A stretch of 64,000 bases of DNA from Siphonodentalium dalli (Eukaryota > Mollusca > Scaphopoda > Gadilida > Siphonodentaliidae). The DNA lies in assembly GCA_032622095.1 (NCBI GenBank), contig CP136065.1, forward strand, positions 39,249,503-39,313,502, in the 5' to 3' direction. Under the pieces are notes generated by a model that worked only from the letters and a program-made list of their open reading frames with translations, made no database searches and had not been told where the DNA came from. The position numbers and the translations under genes were made by a program. Below, piece after piece: positions 1 through 11,843 of this stretch. Positions within the stretch are counted from its first letter, which is position 1; each line of letters opens with the position of its first letter.

Positions 1-99
1 CTTGTATATTATTGTATGGTATTACCTCAACTCATTCGAAATCACAGGGTGTGTTATTAGCTGCCATATAACACTAATATGAAAGTGTCAATGACACTG

Positions 100-983
100 T
101 AGCTCAACTTAGGTAGGGGAATAATTTAATGGTTGACAGTAAATGGAGGAATAGGAAAGGTGCTAATTGAAATGTCTAAGTAAGACTAGATGTACATGTC
201 AATATCAACATTCATGACAGGTTTCATAATGATCGGATCAGGGAGGTGGAGATTATGGTGTGCCAAAGGATTTATTGATGCAAAGAGTAAATTCTAAAAT
301 AGTCACCGGCAGCCATGTTTTTTTTCCGAATTACCCAAAATAACCTGTTCCCATCTACAGCCTTTACAAATCTTATAATGATCTGATCAATGGTACGACC
401 TGTAGCCCATGCCAAAGGATTTAGTCATGCAAAGAGTAAAATCCAAGATGGCTGCTGGCGGCCATGTTTTTTGGTCGAACGACCCCAAAATTACTCGATC
501 CCATCTACATGTCATTGTTAACATCCATGACAAATTTCATGAAGTTCTGACCAAAGCTACAACCTGTAGCCCGCGCCAAAGAATTTAGTCATGCAAAGAG
601 TAAAATCCAAAATGGCTGCTGGCGGCCATGTTTTTTGGCTGAACGATCCCAAAATCACTCATTCCCATCTAAATGTCAATATTAACATCCATGACAAATT
701 TCATGATGATCAGACGAACAGTACGACCTGTATCCCGCGCCAATGGATTGAATTTTGAAATCCAAGATGGCCACCAGTGGCCATGTTTTTTGACCGAATG
801 ACCCCAAAATGACTCGTTCCCTCTACATGTCAATGTCAACATTCATGACAAATTTCATAAAGATCAGACCAAAGGTACGACCTGTAGCCCGCGCCAAAGG
901 AAATTGTTGACGGACACACGGACACACGGACGACGGACGCCAAACCATGGCAATAGCTCAAACTTACAAAGTAAGTTGAGCTA
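100..983. mobile_element. Inverted-repeat-ended non-autonomous element, copy 1
   Basis: TAGCTCAACTTA at 100-111 is matched by its reverse complement TAAGTTGAGCTA at 972-983. The interior consists of about five degenerate units of roughly 155-165 bp. Each carries CCAAGATGGC..GGCCATG, then ..CCCATCTACATGTCA..ACATCCATGACAAATTTCAT.., and the last unit ends in a GACGGACACACGG tract. A near-palindrome (AGTGTCAATGACACT) precedes the left end. The paralogous sequence at about 50231-50236 lacks the whole segment, which is direct evidence of insertion. There are no coding signs. The class is unknown. Confidence 0.75.
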
Positions 984-1261
984 ACTAGGGGATGTAGAAT
1001 TCATTTATTCACAAAACTAGAAACCAACCCATATAGAAAGCACCATGGTTGTAGTGCCATTTTTATTCATTCTGCACACATCATAACATATTAAACAGTT
1101 AGATGTATATTAAATTATTAGATTTGATTTTAAGACAACATGTTAACCTGAACGTTTACAGAAGACATCGTCCACTCAAATGAATTATTCCCCTTTATAT
1201 ATTATCGATATTAGATCGTGATTATTACCGGGAATTTATTGAAATTGGCGTACAGTGTGAC

Positions 1262-1908
1262 TTTAAAGGCTGTAGATCGGTATATCATCTATGTACCGGT
1301 ATCTTAAGGCTGTAGATCGGTATATCATCTCTGTATCGGTATCTTAATGCTGTAGATCGGTATATCATCTCTGTACCGGTATCTTAATGTTGTAGATCGG
1401 TATATCATCTCTGTACCGGTATCTTAAGGCTGCAGATCGGTATGTCATCTCTGTACCGGTATCTTAAGGCTGCAGATCGGTATATCATCTCTGTACCGGT
1501 ATCTTAAGGCTGTATGTCGGTATATCATCTCTGTACCGGTAACTTAAGGCTGTATGTCGGTATATCATCTCTTTACCGGTATCTTAAGGCTGTATATCGG
1601 TATATCACCTCTGTGCCGGTATCTTAAGGCTGTATATCGTTATATCATCTCTGTACCGGTATCTTAAGGCTGCAGTTCGGTATATCATCTCTGTACCGGT
1701 ATCTTAAGGCTGTATATCGGTATATCATCTCTGTACCGGTATCTTAAGGCTGTATATCGGTATATCATCTCTGTACCGGTATCTTAAGGCTGTATATCGT
1801 TATATCATATCTGTACCGGTATCTTAAGGCTGTATATCGTTATATCATCTCTGTACCGGTATCTTAAGGCTGTAGATCGGTATATCATCTCTGTACCGGT
1901 ATCTTATA
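1262..1908. repeat. 40-bp minisatellite, about 16 units
   Basis: Head-to-tail array with an exact 40-bp period; the unit core reads ATCGGTATATCATCTC, then TGTACCGGTATCTTAAGGCTGTAG. Units differ by single bases (GTAGATCGG, GTATATCGG, GTATGTCGG, GCAGATCGG variants), indicating mutation followed by spread. The paralogous place in block X holds a single unit (about 17507 and 40655), and block A copy 2 holds about 30. Confidence 0.95.
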
Positions 1909-3204
1909 TTAGCTCTTATCCATCCTTCCAATAATTTAACCTTAAACGATCATTGACCATTAAGAAAGTATATATTTCAACAACATGTACAGCATGTTTG
2001 AGACAAAAAACGTTTCTCCGAATAACCATTAAATATATATATGACAGTCACACGAGTCATACCTAAATATAGAGTCATGCCTAAATATAGAGTCGCACGA
2101 CGACGAAACGAACCCGAAACAGATTGTGGAGCAGCTTGTCGGGAAATTACCCATAATCTATTTTGTACTTCCGTAAATACGTTGCATATTCTACGCCGTT
2201 ATGTCTATACATGTACGCCTGATATCGCAGGTGGATATATACATTTATATTAAATGTATATGAATAGTAATCGACCGCCAAATATACACAACACACTCAA
2301 TTCATCGCCATCAAAGTCGTTCTGTTATATAAACCTTAGTGAGATTATGCATTAATGTTTACAAAGCGAATTAAATATAATGTACGCTGACCTTATTTTG
2401 TACTCGATGCCAATTGTACAATTTTATTTGCTCTCTAAATGACCGATGCACATCAAATACCTCGTAAACATGCATTCCAAGTACCCCTGATACGGATGGA
2501 ACTCTCTGAAATAGATTTTATTGTCTGATACTTACGTGTTTTCGTTTTATGCTTGAAAGTATTCACAGAAGGTTTACACTCAGTTGATCTAAGTATAATA
2601 GCTATAAGAGATAACTCTACCTGGAGTTTGGGTATGAGTATTCACATCAATCGATTGTATAACACAATGAGTATTCAGATAAAAATACTTTAAAACTTTA
2701 TGGATCCGGTGATGGAACGCTCGTACTATTTTCCGGTAAACTTAATCGGATTGATGCGATGAACAGTTTTGACTGGTTAAGTCCATGTATTCTCGATGGA
2801 TGGCTAAGCTCTCCCCACCATGCAGGAATCGCTGTCGGATGAACTAAACAGATCAATTTCATAAAACAAATTTGTGTACGGCTATATAAACACCAATAGA
2901 TTATCATCACATTTTATTGGAAAATTGGCGCAGGATTTTATGTTTTATCATTTATATACTGCATTGTTTTATCATTTATATACTGCATGTGCCCCATTCA
3001 GTGACAAAACCGTCCTATATATACACGAATGCATGCATTGTGCTAAGTTGAAGAAATATATGCATCAGTACAATGTAATAGGTGTAAATAAACAGTGATC
3101 ATTCAAGTGTTTGTATATTTGTCGCCTGCATGGCTATATGGGTATATATGTATATAAAGAAAGTTATGGACAAGTTATTTCAAGTGAAGCTAGTTCATAC
3201 AAAA
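1909..3204. other. Conserved intergenic spacer of block A, no gene seen
   Basis: This spacer recurs four times in the window (also about 17550-18800, 23818-25085 and 40690-41900). It contains short ORFs such as 2041-2253, but these are not preserved as reading frames between the copies, so they are not called as genes. No RNA gene or promoter motif was recognised. Confidence 0.6.
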
Positions 3205-3690
3205 GTACAACAAGTGATGTCCCTAATTGTGCCCAAGGATGCTATAATCTATACATGCATATGATATTATAGTAATACACAACACATATTAATGTAGTAT
3301 GAACTTTAATATAACCCTAAGTTATAATGTTACATGGTGCTCAAGGATGCTATAATTTACATGCATGTGGTATAATAGTAATATAAAACAAATATTAATG
3401 TAGTATGAACTTTAATATAACCCTAAGTTATAATGTTATATGGTTATCATGGGACTAGTGATGTCTCTAATGGTGCTCAATGATGCTATAATCTACACGC
3501 ATGTGATATAATAGTAATATACAACACATATTAATGTAGTATGACCTTTAATATAACCCTAAGTTATAATGTTATATGGTTATCATGGGACTAGTGATGT
3601 CTGTTATGGTGCTCAAGGATGCTATAATCTACACGCATGTGATATAATAGTAATATACAACACATATTAATGTAGTATGAACTTTAATAT
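3205..3690. repeat. ~136-bp tandem repeat, 4 units, copy 1
   Basis: Units begin near CAAGGATGCTATAATC at about 3234, 3342, 3478 and 3614. The spacing is 108, 136 and 136 bp, so the first unit has a 28-bp deletion. Each unit ends with the TTAATATAACCCTAAGTTATAATG core. The same four-unit structure, including the short first unit, is present at 25085-25580, so it predates the block duplication. Confidence 0.85.
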
Positions 3691-3754
3691 AACACCATAG
3701 TATCTTATGCGCCACAGGCGCTGGAGACTAATGCTACTGGCCACATAAATAATA

Positions 3755-4955
3755 TGTATAAGGTATCTATTTTAGTATGGAGCGGGTTAATAATGGTAAT
3801 AATAACAGTCGATCTATTTTACTATAAAGCGGGTTAATAATGGTAATACGAACAGTCGATATATTTTACTATAGAGCGGGTTAATAATGGTAATAAAAAA
3901 CAGTCGATCTATTTTACTATGGAGCGGGTTAATAATGGAAATAAGAACACTCGATATATTTTACTATAGAGCAGGTTAATAATAGTAATAAGAAACAGTC
4001 GATCTATTTTACTATGGAGCGGGTTAATAATGGTAATAAGAACAGTCGATCTATTTTACTATAGAGTGGGTTAATAATGGTAATAAGAACAGTCGATATA
4101 TTTTACATGGAGCGGGTTAATAATGGTAATAAGAACAGTCGATATATTTTACTATAGAGCGGGTTAATAATGGTAATAAGAACAATCGATCTATTTTACT
4201 ATAGAGTGGGTTAATAATGGTAATAAGAACAGTCGATATATTTTACTATAGAGTGGGTTAATAATGGTAATATGAAACAGTCGATCTATTTTACTATGGA
4301 GCGGGTTAATAATGGTAATAAAAACAGTCGATCTATTTTACTATAGAGTGGGTTAATAATGGTAATAAGAACAGTCGATATATTTTACTATAGAGCGGGT
4401 TAATAATGGTAATAAGAACAGTCGATCTATTTTACTATAGAGCGGGTTAATAATGGTAATAAGAACAGTCGATCTATTTTACTATAGAGTGGGTTAATAA
4501 TGGAAATAAGAACAGTCGATATATTTTACTATAGAGCGGGTTAATAATGGTAATAAGAACAGTCGATCTATTTTACTATGGAGCGGGTTAATAATGGTAA
4601 TAAGAACAGTCGATATATTTTACTATAGAGCGGGTTAATAATGGTAATAAGAACAGTCGATCTATTTTACTATAGAGCGGGTTAATAATGGTAATAAGAA
4701 CAGTCGATCTATTTTACTATAGAGTGGGTTAATAATGGAAATAAGAACAGTCGATATATTTTACTATTGAGTGGGTTAATAATGGTAATAAGAAACAGTC
4801 GATCTATTTTACTATAGAGCGGGTTAATAATGGTAATAAGAACAGCCGATCTATTTTACTATGGAGCGGGTTAATAATGGTAATAAGAACAGTCGATCTA
4901 TTTTACTATAGAGTGGGTTAATAATGGTAATAAGAACATTCGATCTATTTTACAT
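3755..4955. repeat. 46-bp minisatellite, about 26 units
   Basis: Tandem units of 46-47 bp built on GAGCGGGTTAATAATGGTAA followed by TAAGAACAGTCGATCTATTTTACTATA. Variation is mostly GAGCGGG/GAGTGGG, GATCTA/GATATA and AGAACAG/AGAAACAG, and these variants are interspersed through the array. The array starts just after a GCGCCACAGGCGC near-palindrome (about 3708) and ends at TTTTACATGGACCTGCTG, as in copy 2. Reading frames across it come only from the repeat. Confidence 0.95.
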
Positions 4956-5449
4956 GGACCTGCTGTTCATAGTTGTTTTACAAATGGTGTAGCGTGCATT
5001 CCTTTTCACATGTATCCAATGCAAATGCATTGATTCCCTTCAATGGCCTAAAATATATTAAACCAGTGCATCGTATGCCCCCCTCGCCCGGTCGTGATAT
5101 TTATGCGAGGCCGCACGTGGAATATCAAAATGAAAGGACGCTATGTTATTCAGAGCCACATCGATGAGTTCAGTAGGCAGTACTGTAGTCCGTATATAGG
5201 TATTGATACCTCTCCCCAAAAAAACGACGTATAAACATAATATAAACGAGCCACAACATCTCACTTAGGATAGGACCATCACACACATTCCGCGTGCTTG
5301 TTTACTTTGTTTGAATGAATTATCGAGTTCTTGATGTTCACAATGTGTCCTACATCCATCGAACAAGAACCACCACACGGTAAAGTTCTGAGATGTGTTG
5401 CGAGATCCGGGGACTTTTCGTCTAATGTACGGGAAGTTCCCTCGACATG
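4956..5449 (-). other. 3' flank of B-box/NHL gene 1
   Basis: This segment lies downstream of the stop codon of the gene at 5450-6943 and is nearly identical to 29741-30239 downstream of gene 2. It includes a short piece (about 5373-5420) that resembles the gene's own sequence around GAGATGTGxxGCGAGATCCGGGG, that is, a worn fragment of a duplicated 3' end. A related remnant without a gene occurs at about 44840-44915. No clear AATAAA signal was found close to the stop. Confidence 0.6.
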
Positions 5450-6943
5450 TTACAGCTGACTCACATATGATGTGATAGAGTCGTTCGCCCTATTTGAAAC
5501 CATGAAGCACATCCTGGCAGGGTTGACACATATTCCGACGGGACCGGTTACTGATATTACGGAGCGACTGCGTTGTCCGTCACGGCTCAGTTCCATCACT
5601 TGACCACTGCTTCTATTGCAGACGTAAATGTTGTCGCCGAACACACACACGCCAATCGGATAAGACCCGCCACATGATATCGTGCTGAGATGTGACGCGA
5701 GATCCGGGGACAAAACTACCACCTGATGTGCGTCATAATCCGTCACAAACACGGCGTCGAACTCTGGAGATACAGCCACGCCATATGGATACGTGAAGGC
5801 GTATGCGGACTGAGCAATGACGTCACCACTCGTTGTTAGAGCGCGCACGCAACGGTCGATGGGACATGCAACAACTAATCTGTCCCCGACAGATCCGATA
5901 CCTCTACACCCTCCGGATACAGGAAACGATGTTTGATGACTGAGATCTGATGTTTGATACACCGATATCTGAGATTTATGCTTGTGTGATACGTAGATAC
6001 GATCATTAAGATGATAGATACCGGTCGGTTGAGAATTGATCGTGAGAGCGACAGACTTGGTGATTGTACCTTTATGGGTGACCAACATGAGCTTGTTCGG
6101 TTTGAAGGATGCAATTATCATATCCGACTGCGGACTTTTGTTGAGGAACGCCATCACCGACCAAGTTCCTCCGCATGAAAAGTCGAACTCCTTTACTAAT
6201 TGACCGATAGGCTTCTGACAAATAGCAATGCTACACGAATCATTCAAAATCTGCTGTACAGATTCCAAAACGTCTTTATTGATGACGGCCTCGTAATCTA
6301 TCGGCGATAGTATTTCGAAATCGCTGAGCAGACTCTCTGAATTGGATATAGTTTGATGCAGCTTGATCGAACGCTTGTTAAGAACCTCAGCCCTTTTTTG
6401 AGCAGACACTTCTGAAGTAGCCTGTGCGTCTACAGGAACGTCCTCTCCCCCCGGGTTTATTGCCGCCCCTTCACATGAATGTGATTCCGCTTCTTTTTCT
6501 GGTAACAGTTTTACTTGTCTCTCTTTCTTCAGTTCGGACAGAACTTTTACTATCTTATCTACGCTCTTTGCTGATAACTTGTGCTTTGACATTGTATCTC
6601 TAACGCGGTTGAGCGTTTTCTGCTCACAGTCATCCACGATCCGTCGAATCTCAGAAAATAATTTCTGAACCTCCGTCATCATATCCTTCTCTTTTCCGTC
6701 TTGTTTGGTCAGCCAACCGGGAACAGATTCCTGCTTCTTGTTTGCTTCCGAAAATAATTGATCAAGATCTGATTCGAATAGTTGGACATCCGCTTCCATT
6801 TTTGCTATCGCCTTCGACAGATCTTCGAGTTGACATTTTGGATATGCAACTGCATGGCACGAGGCACAGCATGGTACAGCATGGGTGCCACAGAATGAAT
6901 CAATGGGTTGGGGGTGCAGCTCGCAAAATTCGGCGGCTGACAT
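5450..6943 (-). CDS. B-box / coiled-coil / NHL-like beta-propeller protein (RING-less TRIM-like), paralogue 1
   Basis: 497 codons. Residues 7-37 form a B-box zinc finger with ligands in order C7, H10, C18, H21, C26, C29, C37. The position usually held by His before the last ligand is Tyr (Y34), with H30 nearby. Residues ~40-145 are helical with coiled-coil character (ESDLDQLFSEANKKQ, EIRRIVDDCEQ), followed by an acidic/Ser-rich linker (~146-190) and a further helical part. Residues ~255-497 repeat the pattern P-x-G-[VI]-x-V ... [IV]-[YF]-V, typical of NHL/TRIM2-3-like six-bladed propellers. The start is fixed by an in-frame TAA at 6947-6949 and a splice acceptor at 6951-6953, so no RING is attached. 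Proteins of this architecture act as cytosolic scaffolds or, with a RING, as ubiquitin ligases; ligase activity is not predicted here. Ligand and pathway are unknown. Confidence 0.9.
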   Translation of the reverse strand: MSAAEFCELHPQPIDSFCGTHAVPCCASCHAVAYPKCQLEDLSKAIAKMEADVQLFESDLDQLFSEANKKQESVPGWLTKQDGKEKDMMTEVQKLFSEIRRIVDDCEQKTLNRVRDTMSKHKLSAKSVDKIVKVLSELKKERQVKLLPEKEAESHSCEGAAINPGGEDVPVDAQATSEVSAQKRAEVLNKRSIKLHQTISNSESLLSDFEILSPIDYEAVINKDVLESVQQILNDSCSIAICQKPIGQLVKEFDFSCGGTWSVMAFLNKSPQSDMIIASFKPNKLMLVTHKGTITKSVALTINSQPTGIYHLNDRIYVSHKHKSQISVYQTSDLSHQTSFPVSGGCRGIGSVGDRLVVACPIDRCVRALTTSGDVIAQSAYAFTYPYGVAVSPEFDAVFVTDYDAHQVVVLSPDLASHLSTISCGGSYPIGVCVFGDNIYVCNRSSGQVMELSRDGQRSRSVISVTGPVGICVNPARMCFMVSNRANDSITSYVSQL

Positions 6944-6950
6944 GATTTAT

Positions 6951-6953
6951 CTG
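6951..6953 (-). other. Predicted 3' splice acceptor before gene 1 ATG
   Basis: On the minus strand a T-rich tract runs into TTTTCAG and the exon then reads ATAAATC-ATG. The TAA is in frame with the ATG, so the upstream exon must be non-coding. The same layout is present in genes 2 and 3. The donor exon was not located. Confidence 0.65.
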
Positions 6954-8095
6954 AAAATAAAATCGTTCTATTATTATGTTCTTGTCCAGTTACCATTTCA
7001 CCCACATGCACAAAGTAAGATATATATAGAATCTCCAAGGAGTTATGTTGGAATATAAGATTGATGAAACGAGTTTCATAAATTTGATACACAACGAATC
7101 GTAGACGAGTTGTGAACCAAATTTTATCAAAAGAGTTTTATTAAATCTTATATCCCAACAAATCGACATCTTTAATTTACTTTAAACGAAGTTGAATAAT
7201 GCATGCAAAATACATACATACAAGGCGTTGGCTGAGACGCTTCAAAACCGTATACGACAGTATTTCGCGCTCTGACTGGCGACGAAAAATATAGTCCACC
7301 AATTTGCCTCTTTGTTTTTGTGGCTATTTTCATTAGTGCTACGAATAATTTAACTTTAATGAACAAAACATTTTGCAATGTCGGGTGTTGATCTCATGCG
7401 CCGCTTTTCTAAATAGTATTAATCCGCGCGGCAATTTTGTTGGCGCGATGCCAAGTATCCCGCGAAGCACGCGCCTATTCATCAATATACCATATGAGAT
7501 ATGAAAATATAAGGAAATATGTAATGGCTTTTTAAATGATATAATAGGGGTTTCATGTGATATATCAGAGAAACTGACCTGTCCATATTCATTTGGAAAT
7601 TGGCCCGCTCAAATCAAAATGAATTGTAACCGATAACAGTCTTGAATACAATATAGTGATCTCTGACTTGCAGTTTGCTGGATTCAGGTTCACATCTCAG
7701 ACAAATTTGATAACAAATAATATCGAATTTTGTTCAAATCCACGAACGTTTTTTAAACAACAATAAACTCTTGACAACTTGAACAATGGGGAGTGGAGAA
7801 CGGATGTGATCAGAGGGTCTATAGTTGAAGGATGTCTAGCTTAGAATTTCCAACTGAATCCCGGTCGTCTTCAAGACGATCGAAATTTCCACCTCAACGA
7901 AATTCTATTTCCAACCCCTTGTAATTATCGAACTGCAACCTTAACCTTTCCAACTGTTGGATAGTTCCAACAATACCCCTCGCTGGAATCAGATCAACTG
8001 CAAATGCTATTTCAGTCTTAACAAGTGCACAACAGAACAATTTTCAATATAAATACACTCATCATTTGCGCGGAATGAATTACATAGGCATAAAA
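6954..8095. other. Upstream region of gene 1 and block junction
   Basis: 6954-7445 matches 31741-32210 upstream of gene 2 and should hold the 5' UTR intron and possibly the promoter; no TATA box or initiator could be assigned. 7446-8095 has no gene; one unit of the CTGTTGGATAGTTCCAACAA repeat lies at about 7950-7985, and three tandem units of it lie at 32238-32368. Confidence 0.5.
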
Positions 8096-8509
8096 AGTTA
8101 TTTGGGAACAATCCGAATCCAAAATCAACTGTACAACAGTTAAAAAGTCCAACAAGAGCTATAACTCAGATAATATATGTCGGACCGACCACATATTCGG
8201 ACTTAACATGACTGTGTTTCTTGTTGTTAAACCACGTACCAAGTTTTGAGTCGTTCGATAAACTTATACTAAGGTTATCATCCATGCAGAAACCAATACA
8301 TCGACATATTCTAATACAAACAATGTTTATAACTCTACTAAACAAAACGACATATTCTACTACAAACAAGGCCTATAACTCATGCAAAATTTGACTGACC
8401 CCACATTCAAACTGGGCCTGTGTTTGCTAGTAATTAAACCACATATATCATGTTTTGAGTCGACCGAAAATCTAATAGTAAAGTCCTGAATCCAAACTAT
8501 TGAGGGACG

Positions 8510-9350
8510 GACGAACTAAAAGACTAAATAATAAAAGGCCGTCCGGCCACAGTGTCCCCGGAAAAAAGTGGCTTCATCGGGGGCATCAGCTTTTCTGAAG
8601 AAAAAAATAACAAGGACTCTAAATCCGATACTAAATTTCAGAACAATCCAACCACTGTCCCCTGAAATGGTACACGGTAAACTCTATATATTTATTTGTT
8701 AATTTTACCTTCATTAATGCTGGCTGTGTTATTTGTTACTCATATACCAAATTTGATTCAGATACATATATGATCACACAGACTAAAGTTATCATCCGGA
8801 AACCAGAAATTGACAGGATTCTAAGTCGTAAAAGGGCCATAACTCTCACAAAAATTGGCAGAGCAAACCCATATACGAACCTGATCTGTATTTTGGGCTG
8901 ATTAACTATCATACTAAATTTAATTAACATATGATAACACAAACTAAAGTTATCATCCGGAAACCAGAAATTGACAGGATTCTTAGTCGAAAAAGGGCCA
9001 TAACTATAGCAAAAATTGGCTGAGTGTACCCATATTCGAACTTGACCTGTATTGCGAGCTGATAAACGCATATTCCAAATTTGATAGGATATGATCACAC
9101 AAACTGAAGTTATCATCCGGAAACCAGAAAATTACATGATATTAAGTTAAAAAAAAGGGCCATAACTCTCGCAAAAATGGGCGGAGCAAACCCATATTCG
9201 AACTTAACCTGTATTTTGATCTGATAAACTCACCTATGAAACTTGCTTTTGATCAAATAACCGAAACTAAAGTTATCGTCCGGAAACCATTTCCGGACGG
9301 ACGGATGGACGTCATCGCGGACGGACGGACACCGGCTATTTTAATAGTCC
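8510..9350. repeat. Tandem ~160-bp mollusc-type repeat with GACGGACGGAC end
   Basis: Degenerate tandem units carry the core AAAGGGCCATAACTCT (about 8833, 8992 and 9157), then CCCATATTCGAAC..CTGTATTTTG and TTATCATCCGGAAACCAGAA. The last unit runs into a GACGGACGGATGG tract at about 9295-9330. The segment is missing from the paralogous place in block X copy 2 (about 36510), so it is an insertion. Related units occur at 34460-35160 and 62700-63040. Confidence 0.8.
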
Positions 9351-10822
9351 CCCGAAAAAAAAAATTCGGGGAACAACTAAACAAGTTTTTTTTCAGCGGG
9401 ATTATACAATTTGACCGGAAGTTGGAAAATATTCGCCATTGGGCATGAAACATTTCACTTCAGTTAGTGGTTGAAACATTAAACTTATATACGTTTGGCT
9501 TCAAATTTCCAATATGTATTGCGTTAATGATGAAATTTCCAACTGCGGATAATTTAGGCCACAGTTGGGACGGGGGGGGGGGTCACAGAAACGTCAATCT
9601 CCACATCTGTGGATTTTAAGAGTGTTGCTGCACTTAGGACTGTATGGAAGATTGATAACATAAGTAAAATAGATTCGGCTTTGGTAGGTTTTTATAGTTT
9701 TTAAATGGATACTGTACTCAAATATTGTTGTTGGTTTCTACTCTTCTCCGTATAATAAGATAACCAGATTTCCATTATTTGACTGTCGGCTGAGTACGAA
9801 GTAATCATGGTACAGATGGCTGATAAGCCGGAATGCAAAAAATAGTACGCTTGTAGTCGATGTATTTTGTACAGTTTTCAGGCATATGTATCAAATAAAT
9901 ATTATTTCACTCAAATGTGATATTAATCTTGTGAAACTTCATTTGTTAGCTTACCAACCAGCTTCTAGGGGATATTCGGTTAACCAAAATGAGTAAACAT
10001 TAGTCCAAAAATACATGTCAAGTTAATGATGGTTTTGTTGCTTATTCGATAGTAATCATACGGAATTGCATCAAACCAGCCCAAACATATTGATATGTGC
10101 CAAGGGTCCACCATATGTCGATAAATAATTGAGGGATATCAATAAAAACCAAGCACAGTGGAATGGAAGGGAATGTGCGACGTATTGTGTATTTAGGTGT
10201 GTGTTGATGTGTAGATGAATGAAATTAACTATTTTAATATGATTTGGCCGACATATTTCAATAGATATTAGGACCGGACGTGGATTGATGACCAGATTTC
10301 TGACTTTTATGGTCAAAGTATTGCTTGGTAATTGTTAGAGTTGCTTGGTATATAGTTTAGCAATCAATTCCTTATATGGACGTTGATTTGCATTGCACAT
10401 GTGCAGAATTCATATATTTATTTTGTTAATCCAAACAAAGCTTATATTGTTTTCCTTCAATTTTCACATTTAAATATCGCAGATATATTTTTCTTTCGAC
10501 ATTTTGTTAATCCAAACAAAGCTTTTATTCCTTCATTAATTTAATTTAGAATGGCAATGTGATGTTATTGTAATTGTGCAAATAGTACAAGAAAATGCAA
10601 TTTCTTCGCTTATTATACGTCTCTGTTTTGTCTTGGTTTCAGTGTTTACATGCATTTCCATCTCGAATGTTGTTGCTTCTTTATTGATAACTAGTTCATT
10701 TTTACATTTCGTTGATTTAATGTCTGTGGTTTTTTTATTTCGGAGATGTACCTCATTGCAAGTTGAAGTTATAATGCAACGACTTCACGGTTCACGCGTT
10801 GACTCTTTTGTATATACTATAG
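9351..10822. other. Block X spacer, no gene recognised
   Basis: Matches about 36660-38118. It contains a 12-14-nt poly-G run at about 9568 and repeated AATTTCCAACTG-type pieces. Short ORFs (for example 10576-10905, which runs across an element boundary) are not conserved in the paralogous copy. Confidence 0.5.
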
Positions 10823-11331
10823 CAGGGCCACCAAACTCGGTCACGTGGTTACTATTTTTAGTGTACAAATGGCCGACGGATTTATCACCTCAAAGTAAGT
10901 ACTGAGTTCTGTATAACTGTGTTGTTCAATTGACCACTAGTAGACCCACCGGAGAGAAGGCGGAGTAAAAAATTAAAATGGAAGGATTAGATAAATTTCC
11001 ATTAGATGTTTCGAGTTCTTCGTGATGCCTTCCCAACTAGTTAAACTTGCCTATTGTCGACGTATAGCAAGTTGCGATAGCGCTCAAACAATTTCACTTT
11101 AATCGTCAATACAGTCGCTAAACGGAGCTAAACTATTCATTTAAATAGTGCACGAGAAACAAAATGTCTCTGGAATATTTTTAATGTGCACTTGTTGGCA
11201 AATTGTTAACAATTGCTTGTCATAAACCTAGTTATATAAAAAAGGTAACAATATAATAGCAGATATAATGAGTTGACTATTTTCTTACTTGAGAATGATT
11301 TTTATATCTTCCACAGGTTATATATGTCGCA

Positions 11332-11511
11332 ATGACAGAGTCATCACTACCAAATTCTCAAAAGAAGTGTGCATATGGTGTCCTACGAACAATCTACTCA
11401 GGAAAGTGTGGGGAAGCGAATAAATGGAACGAAACGTTGCCAGTTTCATACTCATGCAGGATATCAAACGATCGACAGTTCTTTACTCAACTGATTAAAG
11501 TATCTTATTAA
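11332..11511 (+). pseudogene. Possible decayed transposase exon in the 4.25-kb element
   Basis: A 59-codon frame follows a good splice acceptor (TCTTCCACAG, ending 11316). Upstream at 10869, an ATGGCCGAC start is followed by a GTAAGT donor at 10895. Joining the two gives an early in-frame stop, so the arrangement is not a working gene as read. The frame contains KKCAYGV, loosely like the start of a THAP zinc finger, but the second Cys expected nearby is absent. This is suggestive only; it could be chance. Confidence 0.2.
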
Positions 11512-11843
11512 GTTACACAATCATTATTTATTATAATTTCTAGATTATATGCACAGGGATGTGTTTATTATTAACAACACGCATAACTATTTATATGCGT
11601 CTGAAAGAACCCAAATGTGTGCATATAGTCATACCCATTTAATGTATTGCATGGGGACTATTTTTTATATATTTTGATGTACACATGCGTGCACATCTGA
11701 TGAAAGCTTCATTCCAATTCTAATACCGATACTATCCAAGTGATAATCAAATGTCAGAAGACTGAAATATCAGTACATTATTGATGTACATATAATACAC
11801 TTATCCGTGCAAATGCGATGCTTGTCCATCAGCGACTATTAAG

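Larger units (their letters stand above)
1..7445. repeat. Segmental duplication block A, copy 1 (gene-bearing)
   Basis: The window opens inside this block. Its first bases recur at about 21347, and similarity continues in the same order through the inverted-repeat element, 40-bp satellite, spacer, 136-bp repeats, 46-bp satellite, B-box/NHL gene and upstream sequence, ending near the ATTAATCCGCGCGG motif at about 7420 (32185 in copy 2). The left limit is unknown because the block runs off the window. Differences from copy 2 are mainly satellite copy number and one inserted element. The matching was done by eye; no percent identity was calculated. Confidence 0.9.

Noticed and set aside
1262-1908. 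Regular 40-bp units considered as a CRISPR array
   Set aside because: Units are contiguous with no unique spacers, and the context is eukaryotic. The same reasoning applies to the 30-, 46-, 121- and 191-bp arrays.
5058-5264. Minus-strand ORF conserved in the 3' flanks of genes 1 and 2 (also 29765-30055)
   Set aside because: Conserved only because the whole block is recently duplicated; the reading frame has different N-terminal ends and no recognisable domain.
10576-10905. 109-codon hydrophobic frame, possible membrane protein
   Set aside because: Crosses the left terminus of the 4.25-kb element at 10823 and is not open in the paralogous block X copy 2.
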